Of a DNA stretch of 38,387 nucleotides, positions 1 to 7,936 are shown one piece after another. Origin of the DNA: Pseudomonas sp. (GTDB taxonomy: Bacteria > Pseudomonadota > Gammaproteobacteria > Pseudomonadales > Pseudomonadaceae); assembly GCF_030698175.1 (NCBI RefSeq), contig NZ_JAUYNT010000008.1:1-38387 (forward strand), in the 5' to 3' direction. The notes below the pieces were generated by a model, which was not told the DNA's origin, ran no database searches, and was given only the letters and a program-made list of their open reading frames with translations. The position numbers and the translations under genes were made by a program. Position 1 is the first letter of the stretch. The number at the start of each line of letters is the position of its first letter.

Positions 1-15
1 AGCGCCGCAAAACTC

Positions 16-97
16 GTGGGAGGGGCTTTAGCCGCGATGCTTTGCAGTGTGCCAGCGCGCCCTGTGGGATGCGGGTCGCGGCTAAAGCCCCTCCTAC
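16..97. repeat. REP-like inverted repeat pair
   Basis: Two 22-nt arms (16-37 and 76-97) are near-perfect reverse complements; the left begins GTGGGAGGGGCTTTAGCCGC. This matches the style of Pseudomonas REP elements (GTAGGAG...GGCT). The right arm contains the stop codon of the chemoreceptor gene that ends at 94. Confidence 0.75.
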
Positions 98-1038
98 AAA
101 GAGCTACCGCTTGGCGCAACGGTTAACGGGTACATAGCCTTATTAATCGCCCGCTCAACCTCGCCGCCACTGGCGCGTAGCTGCTCCAGACGCAAGCCTT
201 GCTGCTCAATGCCCTGGGTTAATTGGCCGAGCACCTGCCCGACAATGCTGCCGGCTTGCTGAGTTTTTTCCTGCTCAACCTTGGCCACTTGCTCGGCGCG
301 CAAAATAATCTGCCGCATGCTGTCGCCCATAATGGCGACCTTGGCAGTAATTCGGGTGCCAGTGTCGCCGGACATGGTCGACAGCTTGCGCACCTCATCG
401 GCAACTACCGAAAAACCTCGCCCGGCATCGCCGGCCCGCGCCGCTTCGATGGCCGCATTGAGCGCCAGCAGATTGGTCTGCGAAGCAATCTTGGCCACGT
501 CATCGGCCATCTTGAACAGCTCTTCGACAAAGCGCCCCAGCTCGTGGATCTCGCTCAAAAAAGCCGCCCGTTCGGCAAGGGTTTCATCCATCACACTGAC
601 GGCCTTAGGCAGTTCGACCTGGGCGTGGCGAATGATTTCAAATACTTCATCGGCACTGCCATCGGCGCTGCCCCCGACGGCTTCGGCAAGCTGCTGATTG
701 ATGGCGCCAAATTTGGCGGCCAAACCGTTGGCGGCGGTTTCAGTTTGTGAGCGGGCCAGTTCGACGTGTTGCATCCACAGCGGCAACACATTCTCCAGCA
801 GTTCGCGCAGCGACTCGAGCAGGCCGACTGCAGGCTCGACCACTGCCACTGGCGCCTCCTGCGGCCCGCCATTGGCTAGCTTCCAAGTCAGAAACTGCAG
901 CGTCCCTAATACGCCGATGGCCAACAGGGCCTTCCACCAAGCGTCCGCCAGTAACAGGCAGGCTGCCGCCAGCGCGAGCAAACTGAGCAATAGCCAAACG
1001 CCTGCACGGGCAGTGGATTGCGATGAATTTGAGTCCAT
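94..1038 (-). CDS. Methyl-accepting chemotaxis-type signalling protein
   Basis: A short (314 aa) chemoreceptor-like protein. Two hydrophobic segments near residues 12-30 and 35-52 are followed by a cytoplasmic signalling domain. The highly conserved hairpin tip is visible ([20 protein letters not shown], then [15 protein letters not shown]), the region that contacts CheA and CheW in this family. There is no sizeable periplasmic ligand domain, so it probably senses an internal or membrane signal (inference). I chose the ATG at 1038 rather than an upstream start at 1116 because AAGGGAG lies just upstream and the two membrane segments follow directly. The TAG stop lies in a REP-like repeat, and a 25-bp block near the 3' end (117-141) recurs at the right edge of the window. 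The ligand is unknown. Confidence 0.85.
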   Translation of the reverse strand: MDSNSSQSTARAGVWLLLSLLALAAACLLLADAWWKALLAIGVLGTLQFLTWKLANGGPQEAPVAVVEPAVGLLESLRELLENVLPLWMQHVELARSQTETAANGLAAKFGAINQQLAEAVGGSADGSADEVFEIIRHAQVELPKAVSVMDETLAERAAFLSEIHELGRFVEELFKMADDVAKIASQTNLLALNAAIEAARAGDAGRGFSVVADEVRKLSTMSGDTGTRITAKVAIMGDSMRQIILRAEQVAKVEQEKTQQAGSIVGQVLGQLTQGIEQQGLRLEQLRASGGEVERAINKAMYPLTVAPSGSSL

Positions 1039-1281
1039 GCTTGCTCCCTTCTGAACAAAAGCGGCATAGCAAAATGGGCGGCAAACCACACACAGCACTG
1101 GCTCAGCAGCAGTCACCGTGAATAAAGACTAGTTGATTTAAGGCAAAAAACATGCTGGCTTACAGATAAAAAATGTGCTTTAAAAGCCTCGTAGTAGCCG
1201 CAAGAAATATAACTACTTAGGCTGTCCGGGTGATCAGCGAGCGACTTGATGACTGTTCCAGCCTGAGCAAATTCCAGGCAT

Positions 1282-1304
1282 AAAAAAACCGGGCAGCGCC
1301 CGGT
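1282..1304 (-). terminator. Rho-independent terminator of the DUF2058 gene
   Basis: Hairpin with 7-bp arms ACCGGGC / GCCCGGT (1288-1294, 1298-1304) and a 3-nt loop. Read on the minus strand it is followed by seven T residues (1288-1282). It lies just past the stop codon at 1326. Confidence 0.85.
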
Positions 1305-1325
1305 ATTTAGTCTGTGGTTGTTGCC

Positions 1326-1865
1326 TTACCACATCAGGTCATCGGGCACCTGATAGGCGGCGTAAGGGTCATCGGCATCCGGCGCCTGCGTTGGGGTATT
1401 GAGCAAAATGACCCGGCGCGGGTCACGCTCTTGGATCTTCAGCGCGGCTTCCCGGGGGATCACTTCATAGCCGCCGCCGTGCTGGACTATGGCCAGCGAG
1501 CCGTGGCTGAGTTTGTCGCGCATCAGTTTGTTCACCGACAGGCGCTTAACCTTCTTGTCGTCGACGAAGTTGTAGTAATCCTCGGTGGTCAGCTTGGGCA
1601 GGCGCGAGATTTCGATCAGCTGCTTGATTTGCGCGGCGCGGGCTTTTTGCTCGATCTTGTCTTGCTGCTGACGGTTTAGCAGCTGATCGCGCTCAACCTT
1701 CTCGGCCTTGGCTTGCAGGGCGGCTTGCTGCTGGGAGTCATCGACTGGAACTTGCCCTTTGTGCTCCAGGCGCTTTTGTTTCTGTTGATCTTTGCCGACC
1801 TGCTTGGCCTGCTTCTGGCTGACCAAGCCGGCTTTTAGCAGCTGGTCGCGAAGAGAAATACTCAT
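1326..1865 (-). CDS. DUF2058 family protein (YaiL-like)
   Basis: 179 aa, very rich in Lys, Gln and charged residues in the first 100 positions (starts MSISLRDQLLKAGLVSQKQA), consistent with a long helical or RNA-binding segment. The more conserved C-terminal half includes TTEDYYNFVDDKKVKRL. This is the DUF2058 family, often labelled nucleoprotein/polynucleotide-associated enzyme regulator; the biochemical role is not established. The start at 1865 has an AAGG Shine-Dalgarno about 9 nt upstream. It lies 114 bp downstream of mazG on the same strand, with a palindromic repeat in the gap, and ends in its own terminator. Confidence 0.8.
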   Translation of the reverse strand: MSISLRDQLLKAGLVSQKQAKQVGKDQQKQKRLEHKGQVPVDDSQQQAALQAKAEKVERDQLLNRQQQDKIEQKARAAQIKQLIEISRLPKLTTEDYYNFVDDKKVKRLSVNKLMRDKLSHGSLAIVQHGGGYEVIPREAALKIQERDPRRVILLNTPTQAPDADDPYAAYQVPDDLMW

Positions 1866-1947
1866 AACCTGAACCTTACCGATAAATTTAAATGAGTGAT
1901 TTGAAACGGCGGATTAGGCTGCGTTAACCCACCCAGCATCGATGAAT

Positions 1948-1985
1948 GGCGGACTGTTCGCTGCGCTCCTGAGTCCGCCCTACGC
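1948..1985. repeat. Palindromic dispersed repeat, copy 1
   Basis: Arms GGCGGACT (1948-1955) and AGTCCGCC (1972-1979) enclose a GC-rich loop. The 33-bp block 1952-1984 recurs at 18521-18553 with about 30 identical positions. The mazG stop codon (1980-1982) lies inside it at the same offset as the fimT stop codon in copy 2. Confidence 0.75.
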
Positions 1986-2813
1986 GCAGCCGGTGCCATT
2001 TTTTTCCTGTTTCTTGGCTTCGCCCCAGAGGGCATCCAGCTCGTCGAGGCTGCAATTCTCAATCGGCCGTTGGGCTTCGCGCAAGAGCTGCTCGATAAAG
2101 CGAAAGCGCCGCTCAAATTTACGGTTGGCGGCGCGCAAGGCGCTTTCCGGATCGACCTTGAGGTGACGGGCCAGATTGGTCACGGCAAACAGCAGATCAC
2201 CCAACTCATCCTCGATCGCTTGCGGGTCATTATCCGCCATGGCTTCCAGCACTTCATCGAGTTCTTCACGGACCTTATCGACCACCGGCAAGGCATCCGG
2301 CCAATCGAAGCCGACCTGGGCGGTGCGCTTTTGCAGCTTGATCGAGCGCGACAAGGCCGGCAGCGCACTGGGCACATCATCGAGTAGCGACAACTGCAGC
2401 GGGGCGTCCGCACGGGCGGCCCGCTCGCCGGCCTTGAGCTGCTCCCAGCGTTGTTTAACCGCAGCCTCATCGACTTGCTGGGCCGTAGCCTGCGCATACA
2501 AATCGCCATTGGCAAACACGTGGGGATGGCGGCTGACCAGCTTGCGGGTGATGCTGTCGATCACCGTGGCAAACTCGAAACGCCCGTCCTCGCGGGCCAA
2601 CTGGCTGTAATACACCACCTGAAACAACAGATCGCCCAGCTCACCGGGCAAGTGAGCAAAGTCGCCCTGCTCGATGGCATCCGCCACCTCATAAGCCTCT
2701 TCCAGCGTATGGGGCACCAAGCTTGCGTAAGTCTGCTTGAGATCCCAGGGACAGCCCGTTAGCGGGTCACGCAAACGCTCCATCAGGTAGAGCAGGTCTT
2801 CGATTTTGTACAT
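1980..2813 (-). CDS. mazG: Nucleoside triphosphate pyrophosphohydrolase MazG
   Basis: 277 aa, the usual length for two-domain MazG. It hydrolyses nucleoside triphosphates to monophosphates and pyrophosphate; in E. coli it is linked to lowering ppGpp after starvation. The N-terminal domain starts YKIEDLLYLMERLRDP and shows CPWDLKQTY and an EEAYEVADAI helix, then GELGDLLFQVVYY, the EExxE / ExxD type metal ligands. The same pattern recurs in the C-terminal half (REELDEVLEAM, then EDELGDLLFAVTNLARHL). I chose ATG 2813 over a TTG two codons upstream because GGGGGAG lies 6 nt before it. It lies downstream of relA on the same strand, a conserved Pseudomonas arrangement. Its stop codon is within a palindromic repeat. 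Confidence 0.95.
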   Translation of the reverse strand: MYKIEDLLYLMERLRDPLTGCPWDLKQTYASLVPHTLEEAYEVADAIEQGDFAHLPGELGDLLFQVVYYSQLAREDGRFEFATVIDSITRKLVSRHPHVFANGDLYAQATAQQVDEAAVKQRWEQLKAGERAARADAPLQLSLLDDVPSALPALSRSIKLQKRTAQVGFDWPDALPVVDKVREELDEVLEAMADNDPQAIEDELGDLLFAVTNLARHLKVDPESALRAANRKFERRFRFIEQLLREAQRPIENCSLDELDALWGEAKKQEKNGTGCA

Positions 2814-2924
2814 AAACAACTCCCCCGAACAAAAAACTGTGATTGAGCGTCACTAGGCTGCGTCCGCTCCTGCGGTCTGCTGCAACAACGTCATTATCGA
2901 AACTAATGACATACACCTGAGCGT

Positions 2925-3033
2925 CACGAGCGAAGAGCTGGCTAGGCGAAGGTCTGCCGAAAAAGCGGAGTTGGCTGGTGCCAATGAGCATTTTTCGGCA
3001 GACCTTCAACAACGCCAGATCGAGTGCAGTAGC
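2925..3033. repeat. MITE-like hairpin element between relA and mazG
   Basis: A 17-bp perfect inverted repeat (2948-2964 and 2991-3007; arm GAAGGTCTGCCGAAAAA) surrounds a 26-nt loop. The segment aligns base for base in many stretches with the minus strand of the element at 24441-24582 (CGAGCGAAG, AGGCGAA, GCCGAAAAAGCG, AATGAGCATTTT, TTCAAC, GAG.GCAGTAG). Its right end reaches the relA stop codon. Edges are approximate. A nearby direct repeat GAGCGTCAC occurs on both sides of 2850-2925. Confidence 0.6.
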
Positions 3034-5277
3034 TCAGGCCGTGCGACTGCGGCGGGCCTCGATAATATTGGGCAACTGGGAGATGCGCCCCAGCAACCGC
3101 CCCAGCGCCTCCAGCCCAGGAATCTCGATGGTCAGCGACATGGCCGCGGTGCTGTCTTCTTTATTGGAGCGGGTGTTGACCGCCAGCACGTTGATCTTCT
3201 CGTTGAGCAGCACTTGCGAGACGTCACGCAGCAGGCCGGAACGGTCGTAGGCGCGGATGATGATATCCACCGGATAGGTCTGCACCGGCACCGGACCCCA
3301 GCTGACCTGAATGATTCGCTCCGGCTCGCGACCGTTTAATTGCAGCACCATGGCGCAGTCTTGGCGGTGGATGCTGACGCCACGACCCTGGGTGATATAG
3401 CCAACAATCGGATCGCCCGGCAGCGGCTGGCAGCAACCGGCTATTTGCGTCATCAGGTTGCCGACGCCTTGAATCTGAATATCGCCACGCTTGCCCGGTT
3501 TGAAGCCGCTGGGCCGCCGTGGGATCAGCTCTAACTGCTGATGGTCACGCTCTGGTTCAACCAGTTGCTGAGCCAGATTGACCAGCTGGACCAGGCGCAA
3601 ATCGCCGGCACCGAGGCCGGCAAACAGGTCTTCGGCAGATTTGAGAGTGGCTTTCTCGGCGAGGCGCTCGAAGTCCACCGCCGGCAGCCCTACCCGCGCC
3701 AGTTCGCGTTCAAACATGGCCTTGCCGGCCGCGACGTTTTGGTCACGGTCCTGCAGCTTGTACCAGTGGACAATTTTCGCCCGCGCCCGCGAGGTGGTGA
3801 TATAACCCAGGTTAGTGTTGAGCCAGTCACGGCTGGGGGTGCCGTGCTTACTCGTGATGATTTCCACCTGCTCACCGGTCTGCAGGCTGTAGTTGAGCGG
3901 CACTATGCGGCCGTTGATCTTGGCGCCACGGCAGTTGTGGCCGATTTCGGTGTGCACCCGGTAGGCGAAATCCAGCGGCGTGGCGCCTTGGGGCAAATCA
4001 ATCGCGTGGCCGTCGGGGGTGAATACATAGACCCGATCCGGCTCGATATCGACCCGTAATTGTTCGGCCAGGCTGCCGATGTCGCCCAGCTCTTCATGCC
4101 ACTCAAGCACCTGACGCAACCAGGAGATTTTCTCCTCGTAATGGTTGGAGCTGGATTTGACGTCGGTGCCCTTGTAACGCCAGTGGGCGCACACCCCCAG
4201 CTCCGCCTCTTCGTGCATGTTGCTGGTGCGGATCTGCACCTCAAAGACCTTGCCGTCCGGACCGAGCACAGCAGTGTGCAAGGAGCGGTAACCGTTCTCC
4301 TTGGGATTGGCGATGTAGTCATCGAATTCTTTGGGCACGTGCCGCCACAGGCTGTGCACGATGCCCAGCGCGGTGTAGCAGTCACGCACCGCCGGCACCA
4401 GCACCCGTAGCGCCCGCACGTCGAAGATCTGACTGAACTCCAGGCCTTTGCGCTGCATTTTGCGCCAGATCGAATAGATGTGTTTGGCCCGGCCGCTGAT
4501 GTCGGCTTCGATACCGGCCGCCGCCAACTCGCCCCGCAACTGCTGCATCACCTCGCTGATGTACTGCTCGCGATCCAGCCGGCGCTCATGCAGCAACTTG
4601 GCGATTTGCTTGTATTGCTCCGGCTCCAGGTAGCGAAAGGACAGGTCCTCCAGCTCCCACTTGATATGGCCAATCCCTAAGCGATGGGCCAGGGGCGCAT
4701 AGATATCAAACACCTCGCGGGCGACCCGATGGCGCTTCTCCTCGGGGGCATGCTTGATCGCGCGAATCGCGCAGGTGCGCTCGGCCAGTTTGATCAGTGC
4801 CACGCGCACGTCATCGACCATCGCCACCAGCATCTTGCGCAGGTTCTCGACCTGCACCTGGGTGCCGAGCACCAGGGATTCGCGCGGGTTCAAACTGGCG
4901 CTGATAGCGGCCATGCGCAGCACGCCATCGATCAGCTTGCTGACCACCGGACCGAAGCGTTGCTGCACCGCGGCCAGGGAGATCTTGCCCTCGCGCACGC
5001 CACGGTAAATCACCGCCGCCACCAGGGAGTCTTGATCGAGTTTGAGGTCGGCCAGAATCACCGCAATGTCCAAACCGACCTGAAAACTCGAGGTGCCTTC
5101 GGCCCATAAATTTTTCGCCGCATTGGCTTGCTGCTCAGACTCGCGGGCAAATTCGCAGGCGCTTTGCAGGGCGGCGCGGTCGAGCGCCGGATCGAGGCTG
5201 AGGACGTGGTCCAACCAGCTCTCGAGGTTGATACTGCCGTCGGCATTGATCGGCTGTTGCGCTCTTACCTGAACCAT
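3034..5277 (-). CDS. relA: GTP pyrophosphokinase RelA, (p)ppGpp synthetase I
   Basis: 747 aa, the normal RelA length. It transfers pyrophosphate from ATP to GTP/GDP on stalled ribosomes during amino-acid starvation. The N-terminal HD-like domain lacks the HD pair (AAVIYRGVREG where SpoT proteins have a His-Asp), so hydrolase activity is expected to be absent. The synthetase domain contains EFDDYIANPKENGYRSLHTA. A TGS domain follows (VYVFTPDGHAIDLPQGATPL), then a zinc-finger/linker region with CCQPLPGD and a C-terminal ACT domain (YDRSGLLRDVSQVLLNEKIN). The ATG at 5277 follows AAGGGTAAG. A small hairpin (5296-5322) lies immediately upstream of that site. The gene sits between rlmD and mazG, all on the minus strand. 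Confidence 0.97.
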   Translation of the reverse strand: MVQVRAQQPINADGSINLESWLDHVLSLDPALDRAALQSACEFARESEQQANAAKNLWAEGTSSFQVGLDIAVILADLKLDQDSLVAAVIYRGVREGKISLAAVQQRFGPVVSKLIDGVLRMAAISASLNPRESLVLGTQVQVENLRKMLVAMVDDVRVALIKLAERTCAIRAIKHAPEEKRHRVAREVFDIYAPLAHRLGIGHIKWELEDLSFRYLEPEQYKQIAKLLHERRLDREQYISEVMQQLRGELAAAGIEADISGRAKHIYSIWRKMQRKGLEFSQIFDVRALRVLVPAVRDCYTALGIVHSLWRHVPKEFDDYIANPKENGYRSLHTAVLGPDGKVFEVQIRTSNMHEEAELGVCAHWRYKGTDVKSSSNHYEEKISWLRQVLEWHEELGDIGSLAEQLRVDIEPDRVYVFTPDGHAIDLPQGATPLDFAYRVHTEIGHNCRGAKINGRIVPLNYSLQTGEQVEIITSKHGTPSRDWLNTNLGYITTSRARAKIVHWYKLQDRDQNVAAGKAMFERELARVGLPAVDFERLAEKATLKSAEDLFAGLGAGDLRLVQLVNLAQQLVEPERDHQQLELIPRRPSGFKPGKRGDIQIQGVGNLMTQIAGCCQPLPGDPIVGYITQGRGVSIHRQDCAMVLQLNGREPERIIQVSWGPVPVQTYPVDIIIRAYDRSGLLRDVSQVLLNEKINVLAVNTRSNKEDSTAAMSLTIEIPGLEALGRLLGRISQLPNIIEARRSRTA

Positions 5278-5295
5278 CGCTGCTTACCCTTGCTA

Positions 5296-5322
5296 ATCGG
5301 GGTGCATCATTAACGCCCCGAT
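5296..5322 (-). promoter_or_regulatory. Hairpin just upstream of the relA ribosome binding site
   Basis: Arms ATCGGGG (5296-5302) and CCCCGAT (5316-5322) with a 13-nt loop end about 19 nt before the relA start codon. On the minus strand no T-run follows, so it is not a classical terminator. A role in the relA leader is speculative. Confidence 0.35.
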
Positions 5323-5369
5323 ACCATCCGCGGCCAACTCGCTTGAGTCGGCCGGATTAAGCGAGCTTC

Positions 5370-6722
5370 CTAGCTCGCCTCGAACAACGCCATCGCCTCG
5401 ACATGCGCCGTTTGCGGAAACATATCGAGAATCCCGGCACGCTTGAGCCGGTAACCCTGACGCACCAACTCCGCCGCATCGCGGGCCAAGGTCGCCGGGT
5501 TACAGGACACATACAACACCCGTTGGGCACCACTGGCGGCCATTTGTTGCACGGCGTGCCAAGCGCCATCGCGGGGCGGGTCGAGCAGCACTGCGGCAAA
5601 GCCCTCGGCACCCCAAGCACCCTTGGCCACCGGCTCGGCCAAGTCGGCCTGATAAAACTGCAGATTAGCCAAACCATTGCTGCTGGCGTTTAGCTTGGCC
5701 CGCTCGACCATTGCCGCCACACCTTCAACGGCCACCACCTCACGCACCCGCTGGGCCAATGGCAAGGCAAAGTTGCCCAGGCCACAGAACAAATCCAGCA
5801 CCCTCTCATCAGCTTGCGGCGCCAACCAGTCCAGCGCCTGGGCGATCATCGCCTCATTTATCGGGGCATTAACCTGAACAAAATCGCCGGGCCTGTAGGC
5901 CAGCTGCAAGTTCCAAGTATCCAGCGCAAACCCCAAACTTTGCCCGGCCGGCATCGGCTGCGGATCACCCACGCCCTGCAACCACAGCTGGGCATTATGT
6001 TCTGCACAAAAAGCCTGCAGACGAGCCAGGTCTTCATCCACCAAAACCGCGGTATGGCGCACCAACACAGCACTGGCAGTGCCATTAAACAGCTCAACAT
6101 GACCCACGGCCTGAGGCTTACTCAAGCTGCGCAGCACCTGCGGTAAGGCGCGCAGAATCGACTGCAAGGGCTGTACCAGCACCAGGCAATCGCCGATGGC
6201 GACGATGTCCTGGCTGGCCGCAGCGCGAAACCCGACCTGCAGCTGACGAACCTTAGGGTCCCAGCGCACGGCAATCCGCGCACGCCGGCGATAACCGAAC
6301 TCGGGGCCGACCAAGGGCGCCGCCCATTCCTCCGGCACCAGACCGGCAACCCTGAGTAATTGCTCGGCCAAGGTTTGTTGCTTGAGCGCCAACTGCTCGC
6401 TATGGGGCAAGTGTTGCAATGTGCAGCCGCCACAGGTCTTGGCATGCGCACAGGGCTCGCTGCGGCGCAGCGGGCTGGCGCTAAGAATACGCTCGGCACG
6501 CGCCTCGACCACCTGACTACGAGCGCTGAGCACCCGGGCTTCCACCTGTTCATCGGGCAAGGCGCCGGCAACAAACCAGGTACGGCCCTCAACAAAGGCA
6601 ATACCACGGCCATCGTTAGCCAATCGCTCAATCGTCAGCCGTTGTTTCTTGCCCGTCGGCAAGGACGCCGCACGCACGCCGCCACTGGGTTGGAAGCGCA
6701 GGTTCAGCTCTTTCTTAGCCAT
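5370..6722 (-). CDS. rlmD: 23S rRNA (uracil-1939-C5)-methyltransferase RlmD
   Basis: 450 aa. It methylates U1939 of 23S rRNA using S-adenosylmethionine (formerly RumA/YgcA). An N-terminal TRAM domain (about residues 20-80) is followed by the [4Fe-4S] cysteines C91, C97, C100 and C179. The SAM-binding motif [16 protein letters not shown] is near 308-323 and the catalytic Cys is C407 in [12 protein letters not shown]. All key residues are present. The start at 6722 is two bases after the cysM stop (TAA-GC-ATG), so translation is probably coupled to cysM. A 92-bp gap to relA contains two small hairpins. Confidence 0.96.
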   Translation of the reverse strand: MAKKELNLRFQPSGGVRAASLPTGKKQRLTIERLANDGRGIAFVEGRTWFVAGALPDEQVEARVLSARSQVVEARAERILSASPLRRSEPCAHAKTCGGCTLQHLPHSEQLALKQQTLAEQLLRVAGLVPEEWAAPLVGPEFGYRRRARIAVRWDPKVRQLQVGFRAAASQDIVAIGDCLVLVQPLQSILRALPQVLRSLSKPQAVGHVELFNGTASAVLVRHTAVLVDEDLARLQAFCAEHNAQLWLQGVGDPQPMPAGQSLGFALDTWNLQLAYRPGDFVQVNAPINEAMIAQALDWLAPQADERVLDLFCGLGNFALPLAQRVREVVAVEGVAAMVERAKLNASSNGLANLQFYQADLAEPVAKGAWGAEGFAAVLLDPPRDGAWHAVQQMAASGAQRVLYVSCNPATLARDAAELVRQGYRLKRAGILDMFPQTAHVEAMALFEAS

Positions 6723-6724
6723 GC

Positions 6725-7693
6725 TTAGGGTTGCTCGTTCGGCGACTGATCATTCGGTTGAGCTTGCGGCTCAGCATGCTTTTCATCGCGCGGTTCATCG
6801 TAGATGCCGGTGGACAGGTAACGATCGCCACGGTCACAGATGATCGCCACCAGCACGGCGTTTTCAACTTCCGCCGACAGCCGCAGCATCGCCGCGACAG
6901 CACCGCCCGAGGACACCCCGCAGAAGATGCCCTCTTCGCGGGCCAGCCGGCGCATCACGCTTTCGGCTTCGAACTGGGCCATGTCGATGATCCGATCCAC
7001 CCGTTCGGCTTGATAGATCTGCGGCAAATACTCGGTTGGCCAGCGCCGAATGCCAGCAATCGAGGCGCCGTCTTCGGGCTGCAAACCGACAATCTGCACC
7101 GCCGGGTTCTGCTCTTTAAGGTAGCGCGACACGCCCATGATGGTGCCGGTGGTACCCATCGAGCTAATAAAGTGGGTAATTCGCCCGTGGCTCTGTTGCC
7201 AGATTTCCGGCCCGGTGCCCAGGTAATGGGCTTCGGGATTATCGCGATTGGCAAACTGATCGAGCACCTTGCCACGCCCCTCGGCTTGCATTTGCAAAGC
7301 CAGGTCGCGGGCGGCCTCCATGCTCTCGACCAGAATCAACTGGGCGCCATAAGCGGTCATCGCCGCCTTGCGCTCGGCGGTCGAGCTGGCCGGCATGATC
7401 AGCACCATCGGGTAGCCTTTGATCGCCGCGACCATCGCCAGGGCAATCCCGGTATTACCCGAAGTGGCTTCAATCAGGGTGTCGCCGGGGGCAATCGCGC
7501 CGCTCAGTTCGGCCCGGGTAATCATCGACAAGGCCGGGCGATCTTTCACCGAGCCGGCCGGATTATTACCCTCGAGTTTGACCAGCAAGGTATTAGTGGT
7601 CACCCCCGGCAAACGCTGCAGGCGCACCAGCGGGGTCTGGCCGATGTAATCGGCGATGGTCGGAAATTCGTCAGTGGCAAGCAGCAAGGTCAT
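6725..7693 (-). CDS. cysM: Cysteine synthase B (O-acetylserine sulfhydrylase) CysM
   Basis: 322 aa PLP-dependent enzyme making cysteine from O-acetylserine and sulfide or thiosulfate. K50 in [15 protein letters not shown] is the Schiff-base lysine. [10 protein letters not shown] binds the substrate carboxylate and [11 protein letters not shown] the PLP phosphate. I chose the ATG at 7693 because the sequence then begins like family members ([20 protein letters not shown]); the 39 residues of reading frame upstream look unrelated. The last 20-25 residues are hydrophilic (rich in E, P, Q, N) and probably disordered. First gene of the minus-strand run cysM-rlmD-relA-mazG, divergent from gacS. Confidence 0.95.
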   Translation of the reverse strand: MTLLLATDEFPTIADYIGQTPLVRLQRLPGVTTNTLLVKLEGNNPAGSVKDRPALSMITRAELSGAIAPGDTLIEATSGNTGIALAMVAAIKGYPMVLIMPASSTAERKAAMTAYGAQLILVESMEAARDLALQMQAEGRGKVLDQFANRDNPEAHYLGTGPEIWQQSHGRITHFISSMGTTGTIMGVSRYLKEQNPAVQIVGLQPEDGASIAGIRRWPTEYLPQIYQAERVDRIIDMAQFEAESVMRRLAREEGIFCGVSSGGAVAAMLRLSAEVENAVLVAIICDRGDRYLSTGIYDEPRDEKHAEPQAQPNDQSPNEQP

Positions 7694-7813
7694 GGCGCAA
7701 CGCAATCCGCACGGCAGAAATAGATGCCTATGATAACGGCAAACCGTCACGTCCCCTATTACCGCCAAGCCCAGACTTTGTTTCAGTCGGTTAAGCCTGC
7801 GTGGCCGCACCTG

Positions 7814-7841
7814 TTATTGCGGCAAAAGCAAGGGTTACACT
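7814..7841 (+). promoter_or_regulatory. Possible sigma-70 promoter for gacS
   Basis: TTATTG (7814-7819) and TACACT (7836-7841) are separated by 16 bp, about 95 bp upstream of the gacS start. A reasonable but not strong match, found by eye. Confidence 0.35.
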
Positions 7842-7866
7842 GCCGCCCAGATCAGCTTTAACAGCG

Positions 7867-7919
7867 AGGTTTTGTTGACATAAGCGCGGCAACGCGGCGC
7901 GCTTACGTCAACAAAACCT
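7867..7919. promoter_or_regulatory. Long near-perfect palindrome in the gacS leader
   Basis: Arms 7867-7888 and 7898-7919 are 22 nt each with one mismatch (21/22 pairs), around a 9-nt loop. The left arm begins AGGTTTTGTTGAC. The structure ends 6 nt before the AAGGAG of gacS. It lies between divergent cysM and gacS, so it is not an ordinary end-of-gene terminator. Confidence 0.8.
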
Positions 7920-7936
7920 AAGACCAAGGAGTTCAG

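Noticed and set aside
1039..1281. Possible FliA promoter upstream of the chemoreceptor gene (TAAAG near 1180)
   Set aside because: No GCCGATAA-like element at the right distance; only AT-rich sequence seen, so no promoter called.
2767..3012. 81-codon open frame between relA and mazG (minus strand)
   Set aside because: Lies in a repeat element and overlaps the mazG start; looks like fortuitous coding.
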